Origin: Phallusia mammillata
Lineage: Eukaryota > Chordata > Ascidiacea > Phlebobranchia > Ascidiidae
Assembly (NCBI GenBank): GCA_003260075.1
Contig: QLIY01000634.1
Span: forward strand, 1 to 64,000
DNA length: 64,000 nucleotides
Reading direction: 5' to 3'
A program made the translations under genes and the position numbers. The notes under the pieces were generated by a model. That model saw only the letters and a program-made list of their open reading frames with translations, did no database searches and was not told the origin of the DNA. Below, in pieces: positions 22,801-33,842 of the stretch (the stretch's first letter is position 1; each line of letters starts with the position of its first letter).

Positions 22801-24996
22801 CTAAATCATTTTGGAAAAGTTTTAATAAACAAACAAATTCCTACTTTTTGAAACTGCTTCAACTTTATGTCTGACAGTTTTCCGAAATGGGATCCGATCA
22901 TATCCTCTTCAGAGCATTCAGTTTGACTTCCATCGTCAAATTTTATCGCGTAAGTAAATGCATCAGAATCAGAAGATTTTACAGACTGCAAAAACATTAA
23001 CACAGTCAAATTTAATTCCAAGTTTATTCAAAAGTACATTTCTGTGTAACTAGAGCCTAACTTCTAATTTTTGCCATTGGACAATGAATCCAAAATAGAC
23101 TTCACACTTTACTATGGCGTGCTAACGGCACATGGGAAAAATTGTACTCAGCACTCAAACCTTTGTTATTAAACACCACAGAACGCTACGCTACACGGAG
23201 CTTCGGTAAAGCTAATGACAAACGACTGACTTGCCACTCTGAGTCATAGGAAGACTGATGCTATTACGTAGTCCTTTTTACAATGACGTCTGTTACTAAC
23301 TTACTATGCCATGCAAATGCAGTAGGCTTTTATAGTCTGGTTGAAATAGCGAAATCGTTTTTTCCCGATTTTTTTGTGTTTGGTGCATAATTACGCAAGG
23401 TATACACGGTTTATGAACAAAAAACGGCGATTTAGGTTGTTTGGATCATAAACTGCGCAAAACGAAAGCACATATTTTACCAGTGTATCAAAACATACAA
23501 AACAATACCGCAATTGGGTTGACGTCTTTAAAACATTGATTACATAACTTTTAACTTCATTTTGATCACTCGTAAAGCCTGGATATCAGTTAACGCATGC
23601 TTCCTCTGTATACTGTAATCTACGAGACTAACGATACCTAAGTTAAAGACACCTGCATTTTTAATCGTTTATCACGCGAAACATGCGACAACGCGCAATT
23701 CGTAGAACAACTGTTTAATGCGAGTTCGAACTGCAGGCAAAACGGCCCATCGATGGCAGGGAGTAAAAAAAGAAGAGCCAAAACAGTTCTACGCGACAGC
23801 ACGCGCCACACGCGTCAAGTTTCTTTTTACGCATGCGCCACACGGCACGAACACACGACAGCGCCAAAACAAACGCTAGAGTAGGGCGTAATGCCTTGCG
23901 GTTGCGCAACAGTCCTTAGGAGAGAAACGCCTCCTTTTCGATCGAACCGGCGTATGGGAGCACGGCGCGCTTCGGGCCTCCGCGACGGTTACGAACATTA
24001 GACATCCGGCCGGCGGGCCTTATTTCGCGCCACTGGCGAAACTTATTTTGATGTGCTGATTGCCACAACTGAGTGACTTGACTTGAAAACAACAACAACG
24101 CTCTTGTTGTGAAACTTGCGTACGCGATTTAAAACGGGTAAAAACATTGTCGTAACATCGTACTGCAAATTGTCTCAGTAACACGGGGCCCTATATTTTA
24201 CACTTAAAGTGTAAAGTGACCCTTCACCTGTATTCTCCCAAAAATCGGAATGGAATAAAACGGTCTAATTAAAAGAACAGAAATAAAATACAACATGGCT
24301 AAAGGTAATAAGACTAAAACAAAAATAAATAAATAAAAGTCATTATCATTATTATTTGTATTTAGTACCACCGAAATCATGCGGTATTTAGTACCACCAA
24401 AATTACACCTTAATTTTTCCAATTGATTTTCTTTCTGTGGTACAAGAAATGAAAATGTTTACCAAGTATTATGACTCATATCTCAAGCAGGTTAAGCCTG
24501 CTTATCTCAAGCCCCCCCCCCCAAAATGTTTACCAAGTATTATGACTCATATCTCAAGCAGGTTAAGCCTTTGAGTTCACATAAGGACAAATATTTTAGA
24601 CATATTTATCTCATAAACAAGGCAATTTGATTTCACTTTTACAGCAGTATAGCATGGCAGGTTCTGTTATTTCCAAAGCAATCATTTAAAATTGCTGTGT
24701 TTTATTCAGCAAAAAACGACAAACTAAATGACATTTGTTAATGTATAGTTTATATCGAACTAAACATACACTTAAAAACCATCCACAATGCTTTTAATAC
24801 ATAAACAATTGGAAAACACCCTAACTTATGAAAGTGGTTGATTTAATCAGTATTTAGTAATTGGTAATTTATGTAAGCATACTATGATATGAGCAAAACA
24901 AATTACCTGAATGGTGGCTGGTGCATAATATCCATCAGTAAAAATGGCAGCAACTCTTGATCCTATCGGCGATTTCTTTCCATTTTTCTTTGACAT
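11410..24996 (-). CDS. ZNF704-like: ZNF395/ZNF704/SLC2A4RG (glut4EF) family C-clamp transcription factor, 10 exons
   Basis: DNA-binding regulator of the HDBP/GLUT4-enhancer-factor family. Exons, high to low: 24907-24996, 22845-22985, 22553-22698, 22104-22217, 15085-15197, 14315-14955, 13177-13320, 12596-12796, 11927-12027, 11410-11521. They sum to 1803 nt, 600 residues plus stop, with all phases agreeing. Residues 1-165 carry the family N-terminal domain ([30 protein letters not shown]). [13 protein letters not shown] lies near 179, a serine/proline-rich segment follows, and PQDLS near 295-299 matches the CtBP-binding consensus Px[11 protein letters not shown] is a later family motif. The C-clamp closes the protein ([16 protein letters not shown] then [12 protein letters not shown]). 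The C2H2 finger found in vertebrate members between the SP-rich part and RDHAYQ is not visible in exons or introns. The start ATG has a good context (CACCATG). Identity is very secure from the C-clamp; exact orthology among the three vertebrate paralogs is not resolved. Confidence 0.5.
12090..12490. repeat. C-run duplication
   Basis: C-run 12289-12299; copies 12090-12287 and 12300-12490, about 95% alike. Intron 8 of the ZNF704-like gene. Confidence 0.5.
13477..13905. mobile_element. hAT-type MITE with TAGTGATGGGAC ends
   Basis: Inverted ends TAGTGATGGGAC and GTCCCATCGCTA, with exact target duplication CTATTAAG at 13469-13476 and 13906-13913. The interior is built from GATACCGAGTACC repeats and holds a C-run (13628-13638). 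It lies in intron 6 of the ZNF704-like gene. Confidence 0.5.
13972..14284. mobile_element. Probable second TAGGGATGGG-type hAT MITE
   Basis: Ends TAGGAATGGGTC and GCTCGGCCCACTCCTA are imperfect inverted repeats. Flanks AACGTATA and ATACGTTA do not match exactly, so the boundaries are uncertain. The right end (GGCTCGGCTCGG) recurs in reverse at 1372-1405, against the C-run. Confidence 0.5.
15833..16138 (-). other. Unassigned 101-codon ORF in intron 4
   Basis: An open frame beginning [14 protein letters not shown] and containing VLCSFCGQ. The composition looks more protein-like than most chance ORFs here. All GT donors I could find in its frame are phase 0 or 1, whereas the next exon (15197) needs two leftover bases, so it cannot splice directly onto the host gene in frame. 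It could be a separate small gene, an exon of an alternative transcript, or chance. I do not recognise it. Confidence 0.5.
16337..16700. repeat. C-run duplication
   Basis: C-run 16521-16530; copies from 16337 and from 16531, both starting GCCAAAAAGGAGC, with the copies rearranged internally. Confidence 0.5.
18875..18953. repeat. 79-nt C homopolymer
   Basis: Unbroken C run in intron 4 of the ZNF704-like gene, flanked by CGGTA and GGTGCGTG. No flanking duplication seen. Confidence 0.5.
19789..19864. repeat. 76-nt C homopolymer
   Basis: Unbroken C run 0.8 kb from the previous one, in the same intron, flanked by GCCCGGCT and GTGGAGGCGG. Confidence 0.5.
23700..24110 (-). promoter_or_regulatory. 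CpG-rich block in intron 1, possible alternative promoter
   Basis: Unlike the AT-rich surroundings, this stretch is dense in CpG and GC words (CACGCGCCACACGCG, GGCCGGCGGGCC). It lies in intron 1 of the ZNF704-like gene. A CpG-rich island inside a first intron is compatible with an internal promoter or enhancer; no transcript evidence is available here. Confidence 0.5.
24452..24571. repeat. C-run duplication
   Basis: C-run 24512-24522; copies 24452-24509 and 24523-24571. Intron 1 of the ZNF704-like gene. Confidence 0.5.
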
Positions 24997-25039
24997 GGTG
25001 ACTGATATATTGACAAGTATTATGTGCTATAGTAGTTCT

Positions 25040-25717
25040 GCAATTTTGTTTTACATTATTTGCATGTAAAAACCTGCATAAAATTTTCATGCACATACTT
25101 TAAACAATAAATACAAATATAAGTGTGAAAAAGACAAAAGCTTTTAACAAGCTAACCCAGGATAACAATTCTGGCTTAATGGACACAGAAAAACAAACAA
25201 ATTGGCAAAAGAATTTAAAATAACACAATAAAAACATTTTTATGGAAGTAAACACAATATATAAACCCTAATAGCTACAAACTACACACAAATAAACAAA
25301 CCAACGAACCCAAAACACGCACAACAACGATACAGACCACAACTGGTTAACTGGACAGCTGCTTGGCGGCCCCCCCCCCGCAATTTTGTTTTACATTATT
25401 TGCATGTAAAAACCTGCATAAAATTTTAAGCACATACTTTAAACAATAAATACAAATGTAAATATGAGTTAAAAAAGACAAAAGTTTTTAAGAAGCTAAC
25501 CCAGGATATCAATTTTGGCTTAATGGAGAGAGAAAAACAAACATAATTGGCAAATTAATTTAAAATAACAGAATAAAAACTTTTTTATGCTAGTAAACAC
25601 AATAAATAAACCATAATAGTTACAAACTATACGTAAATGAACAAACCAATAAACCCAAAACACGCACAAGGACGAAACAGATCACAACTGGTTACTGGAC
25701 AGCTGCTTGACGTTACT
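25040..25717. repeat. C-run duplication, longest found
   Basis: C-run 25370-25379; copies 25040-25368 and 25380-25717, with many single-base differences. Upstream of the ZNF704-like start. Confidence 0.5.
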
Positions 25718-25899
25718 GAAAAACGTAAACAAATACGAAATCTTGGTTCAAAAAGTAACCACATGGCAAAAATAACATTGCTAAACCTGTCTGAATGCTT
25801 AACATAATTTTTGACTTCTTTTGACAACTTAATGTTACGTTTTGGCATTAAAATCTGGAATAAGGAACTTGTTTTTACGCTCCAAGCTATCCAACAAGA

Positions 25900-26060
25900 C
25901 AAGTTCTTTGTTTTGGAAGCTACGTGTTACCGAGTGCCGGTGTCACATGACCAAGAAATCGAGGTAACTTCGGTTCAAGCGCCTGTGATTGGTCGACGTC
26001 GCGGACGCATTGATTGCGTCAGATTGCAGTTGAAAACAAAGACTTTTCGTTCGTTTGTAG
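25900..26060 (-). promoter_or_regulatory. Likely upstream promoter of the ZNF704-like gene
   Basis: CpG-rich segment about 1 kb upstream of the start codon, containing ATTGG at 25988-25992 (CCAAT on the gene strand), followed by GTCGACGTCGCGGACGC. It sits between the 24996 start and the end of the next minus-strand gene. The promoter role is inferred from composition and position. An open plus-strand frame (25811-26092) overlaps it; I treat that frame as incidental. Confidence 0.5.
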
Positions 26061-26284
26061 TTCCTTTTAATGGTTATGTAAGATACTCTTAATTAAGCCA
26101 CAACTAGGCATCGATAAAGAATAATATTTTATTGAATAATGGCGTAAACAGTGCTTGTTTACATATAACACTGTGGAGTTCCCTTTTTCTTTGTTAACTG
26201 AAATAGGTTGCATTTTTAAGGTCGATGCATTTTTAATGAGTAAGAAAGAAAACCACGCCATTTAACCCAAGGAAATAAACATAT

Positions 26285-26545
26285 TAAATAAAATTAACCC
26301 TCATAACTTAAGCCAATTAAAAAATAGAAAAATCTGTTATACCTTAAATGTATCTTTAGTAGGGCAAACTTGGTCAGGTCAAAATAGTAGCTGTGTATTT
26401 TCTATTTTCCCCCCCCCCTAAATAAAATTAACCCTCATAACTTAAGCCAATTAAAAAATAGAAAAACCTGTTATACCTTAAATGTATCTTTAGTAGGGCA
26501 AACTTGGTCGGGTCAAAATAGTAGCTGTGTATTTTCTATTTTTCC
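26285..26545. repeat. C-run duplication
   Basis: C-run 26409-26418; copies 26285-26408 and 26419-26545, nearly identical. Confidence 0.5.
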
Positions 26546-26745
26546 CATTGTTAGGTCTGTTAAAAAACTAATTAGCCACTAAACTTCCTACCTAAAATAA
26601 AGTTTGGGTAACACACGCATGTTTTTTGAAAAACCTGTGATTAAATGTCAAAATGATACTTACAATTATTAGTGCTGTTTAGGAAAATTTATTTACTTAA
26701 AGTTTAAACCCCATGTAGAGTTGTTTCTGTCATACCCACCTAGAA

Positions 26746-27056
26746 CAGGGGTGTGCAACCTGCGGCCCGCGGGCCAAATGCGGCCCTTATTAAAGGTTAT
26801 GCGGCCCGCAGAGATCCTTGGATTGTACTGGCAAACGAGTCCAACTATTAAATATTTTAAGCAGTATAATGCGCCCGATGCTATTTTTCTTCGACCTGGC
26901 AATATATAGATAGAATTAAATGCGAATTTTACTTGCAGTTAAGCATATTTTGTAAGAAGCAAAGTAAAATCACCTTGTGTCATAGCCAGATGCGGCCTGC
27001 GTTCTAATTTTTGCAATTGGATTTGGCCCCACAGTAACAAAGGTTGCACACCCCTG
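26746..27056. mobile_element. hAT-type MITE
   Basis: CAGGGGTGTGCAACC at the left, GGTTGCACACCCCTG at the right. Flanks ACCTAGAA and ACCTAGAC agree at 7 of 8 positions. It lies between the SRSF7-like and ZNF704-like genes. Confidence 0.5.
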
Positions 27057-27403
27057 ACCTAGACCATGAACAATGACATTTTAATATTAGTTGTAATCGT
27101 CTGTAGGAGTCGGTCTGTTGGCACATAAAAGGCTGTAAACTATTTTGTTGTTTATTGGCCAGTAAATCACAAATTCTTGTATTAACAACAAACATTTTTA
27201 ATCCAAAAAATATGGAAAACGATTTCAGCTCTTGAAATGGAATGAATTGTACAGTACAATTGAAAGGCAATAGCAGCCAGCTTTGATGGAATAACTACAA
27301 CCAAATGATAGATCACTAGTTGCTGCAACAAAAGCACATCTCTCTTGTTTTAACATGTTTCGATTGTAAACAATATGTACAAATATTTTCATTCAAAATT
27401 GGT

Positions 27404-27409
27404 TTTATT
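27404..27409 (-). terminator. Candidate polyadenylation signal of the SRSF7-like gene
   Basis: AATAAA on the minus strand only seven bases past the stop codon, so the 3' UTR may be very short or another signal may be used. Confidence 0.5.
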
Positions 27410-27415
27410 AACTGA

Positions 27416-30400
27416 TCAATTGTCACTTTCCGAATTTTTTGTGTCATGGTCAGAATCATCCGCCATTTCGGGAGAAGGCGATCGCTTTGCTCTACGTGAA
27501 CTTCTAGTTTTCCTGGGCGGTGATTCAGATGTCGATCTTTCATCTGGGCTCTTTGATTTTGACCGGTTTCTGAGACGCCTTGAGCGCCGCACTGGAGATT
27601 TTATACTGGGTCGCTCTCTGCTACTTGAACCAGAATCTTTGCGGGACTTTTTTGACTTTGGTTTCTCTGGACTTGAATCTTCTTTTTCTGGACTGTTAGA
27701 TTTTGATCGATCACGCTTCTTGGCAGCAGGTTCTTCAATTCCAGCTTCTATGTCTTCTTCTTGTGAATTATCTTCCTGCATATTAGGCTTTTTGGGTGAC
27801 TCTGGTTGAATTTCAGCTTCTTTTTCTACATCCATATCATTTTGTTCATCTTTGTGCTCCATTTGGGCCTCTTGCTCTGCACCATTTTCATCTTTATAAC
27901 TTTCACTTTTCGGGGAGCTGTCTTCTTCAGACCGTTCAATTTCTGTTTGCTTTTCATTCTCAATTAAAACTTTACTTTCATTTTCCCTATCTTCTGTAGA
28001 ACTATTATTTTGCTTCTTCTGTGGGCTATGAGAGTCTGATTTTTCATCAGCACTCCTAGATCGAGAGCGCTTGCTATCCTTTTTTTCATCAGCACTTCCA
28101 GATCGAGATCTTTTGCGATCCCTTGACTGTGACTTCTTTGGACTTCCAGATGATCTTGATCTCCTTTTGCGCTCACGATCTCGACTTCTTGAGTTATCCA
28201 GACTGCCAGAGCGAGATCGTTTCCGTCGACGTGCTTCCCTACTCCTAGACCTTGATCTGATTGGTGTGCGTGATCGACGACGTCTGCGTTCTTGTCGTTT
28301 CCTACCCCTGCTTCCACTTCGTGACCTGAGGTCAAAACAATTATGTTAATAGTGGATAAGATTAATTTGTTATTAAAAAATCTTCACAACCAAACCAGTA
28401 AGTTAAACACCATGTTTCATTTATAAATGCATTATTGCCTGTTTTAAAATGTTTACTCAATTTTTGTTTGGACATTGGGTAAGATGCCACAAAGATAACT
28501 GAGTGGTTGTTTTTAGTCTACAAGGTTGTGGCTTTCAATCCCATCACAGCCATTTGTATTTTCCTGGAAAAGAATTTGAGCAGCAATGCTTTGACCCAGG
28601 GGATGAAACCTGATGGTTTTACTTTAACGGAATCGAACCCTCTTCAGTCTAACCTCATTGAGGCCACAAAACAAAATGTTGTCAGCCAAATACAATAAAA
28701 CTGTCAAACCTGCTTCGAGAGTTGGATTTGGATCTTGAGCGATCACGCGACCTTGATGATCGGGATGACCTTGAGGAAGAACGACTGCGAGAACGTCGTC
28801 TCCTATAGTGTCCACCACCGCCGCCACCGCCACCGCCACCACTGTAAATATTACAGTGTTCAATCTCTGGTAACACTACCCTTCTGATGCAAAGATTGTT
28901 TGTTTTGCTACAAAACTAAATTGACTGCATAGATTCTTTATTGTCAAGTTAACAAGTTACACATATACTATTTCACCTTACAGATCATAAAACAGATACA
29001 TTGCCAGTTAATTTTCGTAGTGTTTGGTTTTGCTTAATGGTGTAGCAATCCAGGAAGTTTGAAACTACACAACACAGCCACTAGATAATACTTACCACCA
29101 CCACAGAATTCTGGACCAGGATATTAGACCAAAGGGTTTTTAGAACTTAAGATGCAGAGCAAAGAGCTGTGATGCACATAAGCTATCACATGTTGGCCAT
29201 ATCGAACATTAGATGCTACAGGGGCCGAACAGTTGCGAACAGAGAACAAACGCTTTTCCCTTTCTAGAAAGGTTTCTCAACGCACTTTCGAACAGCTGTG
29301 TGCAGCCTGGAATTTGTTGAATTGTTTCTTTGTTAAGATGTGAACAATGTTTATCACACAAACAAAGATGACAAGAGAGCTTCAGTGATTAAGATTAATT
29401 TACATTTTTTCTGAACTGTCACATACACTGCCTCACGAAATGTAAACTTGAATCAAACCTGCGTGAATGAACACATTGCCGGGAGTAGTGACCCCATTCC
29501 CCACAGTTATAGCATCTCTCATCACGGCTTCGTCCACCATAACGAGGTGGAAAGCGTGGTTGATCTCTTCTACCCTGGTTGCGTCCAGTTGAAATGTCCA
29601 CCCTCACTTGCCGGTTGCAAATCAACCTGCAAAAATATAAAACATTTTTGTAGCAACACTTTTTTGTCTTGGAGTGTTGATTGTTTTTACACAGTTAACT
29701 TTATAACCACTGAAAATCAAGGTCTAGCTGTAACATCTTTTTTTGGTAAATATCTGTGCCTAACCTACAAGCTACAACTAGCTGTACTTTTTACATGCAT
29801 GGTATATGATTAACACAACATTCATCTTTAAATTTGTATGGGCAAAAATGAGAAAAACTACACCAATACTTTAATAGACATGGTATAGAACCTGTAGAAA
29901 TGACATAATATTTGCAATAATAAATCACATATATATATGCTTGTTGCACATTACATACATCCATCACAAATATGAGCTCAAGAATAGTAAGTTAACTCCT
30001 TATAGTTGTGCTTTAGTCAAGAAAACTATTGTTCAACAAGAAATTAATAAGGTGCCTTGGTGTTATGAAGCACCTACGGCAGGGGTCGGCAACCTTTTAG
30101 GTGACGCGTGCCAATTTACTTGTTATTTCCATGTGTTAATGACCTCGCGTGCCAACGTTTTTCTAAATAATAGTGGTTCGTGCCAGCAGATATCAATAAT
30201 AAAGAGAAAGCAGAGTGTTTTGTGCATGTGAGGCTGAATTTTAAGACAATGACATGAAAAAAACTGAAAACAAGCAGTGTAACAAGTTAAATTGTTACTT
30301 CAATATAAACACGCAAACCGTTTGGCGTGCCATGAAAAATCACCTCGCTTGCCAACTTTTGCACGCGTGCCAGGGGTTGCTGACCCCTGACCTACGGTAA

Positions 30401-33400
30401 TCACAAAAGAACTAGAAGGGTGGCTTAGCACATATTGCCCTTGCATATACACTATAACCTATTTTAAAACATAAATATATTTCCTATGCTTATTTTGTAT
30501 TGGGTCCCATATTAGCCATCGTCTTTTATAACTTTAGTCGTTTCTGCAGGCAAAAACTCATGGGTCCCCACACATGCAAAGTTGAAAATAATGCAATTCA
30601 AGAGATAACCATGAGAAAGTCGGGTGTTGTAAGGTAAAACACAGTGATCGGCACTGGGCTTAAATAATAATACTATGTAGAATACAAACTATAAAATTAG
30701 ATTCACCCCAGATATTGTTTGAAGTATGTCCTATTTAACGTTTTAAAAAACTGACCCATTTTAGGGGGCTAGTAGGGCAACTAATTGGGTTCGACACACA
30801 AACTAAAAAATATATAAAAACCACAATGACTCAATCAATAGTACTGCAAAATTTCAGCCCAATCCGCCAATGTTTAAAATTTCGACCACTAGAGGTGTTT
30901 TGAGCAACAACCGTTAATGTTTCTGACGTCATAGGGCTGTTAACAAGCCCCTAACTGCCATGGCGCAAAAACGACCACCAAGCAACCCACCAACGAGCAA
31001 CATACAACTGGTTGCCCTTGTAACACTATTGCTCCAAAGAAATCTTTCGTTTGTGGTGCCCAGTAACATACAAATACGTTTTACACTTTAGGGGCTTGTG
31101 GGGTAAATGTTAGGACTACAGGGTTGAACACAACAATCGACACCTATAAATGGCATACTATACAAGAAATCCAAATTTCAGCCAATTCTGACACTGTTTA
31201 AAAACTCACCCATTTTAGGGGGCTAGCGGGGTAAATACTGGGGTTATCAACAAAAACAAAGTGGGATGCACATCTACATAACTATATCTACCATCTGTGT
31301 AAATTTCAGCCAAATCCATCAAACATTTGATAGAAAAACGAGTCGGACAAACTTTGGGAAGAAAAAAACAAGGAAGAAACAAGAAGAAAACAAACAAACA
31401 ATTCGAGTAAAATCAATATGTGTCCCCTTCAGGGGGAAGTGACCCATAATTACTGTTACTTGGGTGAGAGCATGGTACAGTGAATGGACACAGCTGTGTC
31501 ATTGCTGCTTAAAAGCTCAATGACTAGTTAGTGTTCTTACAGTCTTACTTTGAATTGATACAATTTTATGACTATTAAAAAGTCTATTTTTTAGTACATT
31601 GATTGTACAGGCAGTTGTCAGCTTCACCACCTAAAGTTATTGTGTCAAACTTTCAGTACCGTATCTCTTTTAGTTTTTGCGCAATAGTGATTGCTATCTA
31701 GCTTCACTCTTGTAGTTTAATGTCACTATGTTGACCTTGGTTTTGCCCACCACATATAAAGGTTGGCAACTCCTGATGCACAAAAACAATTGCTAGAAAA
31801 AACTGGCAATTGAAATGAACATGGGAGATTCAGGGTAAGGCAGTAATTCTTAAACCGTGTGTAGTGGGCTTGTGACACACAAGTGCAGATGAAGATATTT
31901 CAAAGTGTGCCCCCAAAACATTTGCTAGCTTAAATTGCAAACATTATCTGGTTTGTTTTGTATGTGATGAAACATGGCATGCATGACAACATTCAAAAGC
32001 ACATTTTTACTTAGGCACCATAAAAAACAATTTCATTGCTCAAACTAAAGTTGCTTTCTTTTTAGAACTTTTTGCATTGCTGACCTGTAAAGTGTGTTGT
32101 GGACAAAAAATATAGCTGCATGATTTTTTGTGTATAAATTGAAGATTGTCGTTTTTTTGTTGTTGTTGACTTGCAAAGTGTGCCTCTTTAAGAAAATTTA
32201 GTTCTTAATGCGCAATATGTTTAAAAATTTAAGAACCACGATAGGAGTATATTATATTGATTGTTGCGACATATAAGCTATTTCTTTGTTCGATTAGAGN
32301 AGGGGGGAAATTTGAACTTGATGATTGACTTTAGTGGGAAACCACACCAAAAAGGTTAAGAACCACTGGATTAGAGTGTAAGCTAATTAGCACTGACTAA
32401 ATTGAGAGATTCTATGCATTAAACAACAGGTCGCCAGTGAGTTATTTTACCGCTGTGATGAGTCTTATTTATTCTCAGTTGCCTATCCTGAAGTTAAGTG
32501 CAACGCCACTGCATTTTATATGGTTAGAAATATATTTAGCAAAAGACTGGATTAGGAGTTTAGCAAAGAGACATGAAATACAGCGAATTACCACGTAAAC
32601 GAGAAATGCACAGTGGAGTTTCAACTCCAACTCTTACAGTTCATATATACTGAAAACGAGAGAGCAATATTGGAAAAAGGAGAGAGAAAAGCATTTACTC
32701 GAGAGAAGAAGTTCTCAGTTACACATGACTTGGCACCGATAAACGTCTAAGTAAGAAGTTCTTGCGAATCGTAAAACATTGCGTACAAACTAAATACTAC
32801 GAAATCATGTTTTAAAAGACGTTGATCTAAAAACAAAAGACCATTCACCTAGAGATGCTGATTGGACAAATGCGCTTTAACCGAATATAAAAGGGATGAG
32901 GGTTCCGAGTGTTTATGGCGTTTGTGGCTATTTGTGTGACCAAGTTCTTGTTGCTTATTTTAAATGTTCCTTTGACGTATATACCGTGTTATATCATAAA
33001 ATGATGTAACATTACTGCAGAACCAGCCTTTGTATGTTCAGATTAGTTAAATGTTTTTTTTTATGAACATGGGAGTTTCACGGTCACGTCTAAAACTGCG
33101 GGCCTGCTTGGATCACTTGGCCCGCCTCATGCAATTGGAAAACTGCGGGCCCGCTTTTTGCAAGTATAAAAACTGTAGCCCCACTATATATCCAGTGCTT
33201 GGCCCGCCTCTCGTATCGAAAAACCGCGGGCCCACTATATCCTGTGCTTGTCGCGTCTATCGCAAGGAAAAACTGCGGGCCCACTACATCCATTGCTTGC
33301 CGTTCAGATCTTGNCCACTACATCCATTACTTGCCGTTCAGATTTTGTCGAAATCAAAATTTAATGACATGTGACAGGCGTGCCCACGGCTTTATGAAGC

Positions 33401-33842
33401 CGGCCCGCAGTTTTTATACTTGTATAAGGCTGGCCAAGTGCTGGGCCAAGCGGGCCAAGTGCTGGGCCTAGCGGGCCAAGTGGGCCAAGTGCTGGGCCTA
33501 GCGGGCCAAGTGGGCCAAGTGGGCCCGCAGTGGGGGGGGGGCAGTGATTCTCAAACTGTGTGTCAATGCGCACTAGTGTAATTCTGTGGCACTAGTGTAG
33601 TGTTTCTGTACTGCTATATACCATACTTACTTTCCATCAAGACCACGGCATGCGTCCCTGGCATCTCTTGCATCTTCAAATAGAACATACGCGAAACCAG
33701 GGGGGTTCCTAGCGACCCACACACTAACCAAACGACCGTAATAGCTGAATTCGTCTTCCAGTTCGGACCTTGAAGCTTGAGAGCCAAGATTTCCAACATA
33801 AACCTTACGGTCTGATGTTCCTCTCATAATATCCCGAGACAT
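27416..33842 (-). CDS. SRSF7: SRSF7/9G8-like SR splicing factor, 4 exons
   Basis: Nuclear SR protein that binds exonic RNA and recruits spliceosome components. Exons: 33631-33842, 29459-29626, 28710-28841, 27416-28325; 1422 nt, 473 residues, all phases consistent. The RRM spans about residues 11-80, with RNP2 KVYVGN and RNP1 [13 protein letters not shown] knuckle follows ([14 protein letters not shown], spacing CX2CX4HX4C), diagnostic of the SRSF7 type. A nine-glycine stretch and RS repeats come next. The last exon encodes over 300 residues of RS dipeptides alternating with acidic serine-rich sequence ([16 protein letters not shown]). Vertebrate SRSF7 has about 240 residues, so the tail is about twice as long. 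A short acceptor/donor pair at 29091-29110 could frame a 15-nt micro-exon, but the four exons are in frame without it. Intron 1 is 4.0 kb and full of repeats. Confidence 0.5.
30080..30389. mobile_element. hAT-type MITE
   Basis: CAGGGGTCGGCAACC left end, GGTTGCTGACCCCTG right end, exact target duplication ACCTACGG at 30072-30079 and 30390-30397. In SRSF7-like intron 1. Confidence 0.5.
32300..32368. mobile_element. hAT-type element collapsed at an N
   Basis: GATTAGAG at 32292-32299 is followed by N and a G-run, then 60 bp ending GGTTAAGAACCACTG, then GATTAGAG again at 32369-32376. The target duplication brackets an element whose left part is missing at the N. Confidence 0.5.
33066..33530. repeat. 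GC-rich minisatellite in SRSF7-like intron 1
   Basis: Left half: irregular repeats of about 45-55 bp built on AAAACTGCGGGCCC and GCTTGGCCCGCCTC. Right half (33428-33528): tight repeats of GGGCCAAGTGCTGGGCC(T/A)AGC. The halves are partly inverted to each other. An N at 33314 joins two overlapping copies, and a G-run closes the array. Confidence 0.5.

Noticed and set aside
25811-26092. 93-codon plus-strand ORF over the CpG-rich block
   Set aside because: It coincides with CCAAT and CpG promoter-like sequence, and no domain is recognisable.
29091-29110. 15-nt micro-exon in the SRSF7-like gene
   Set aside because: It has AG and GT borders, but the flanking exons already join in frame, and inclusion would encode an odd RILWWC insertion.
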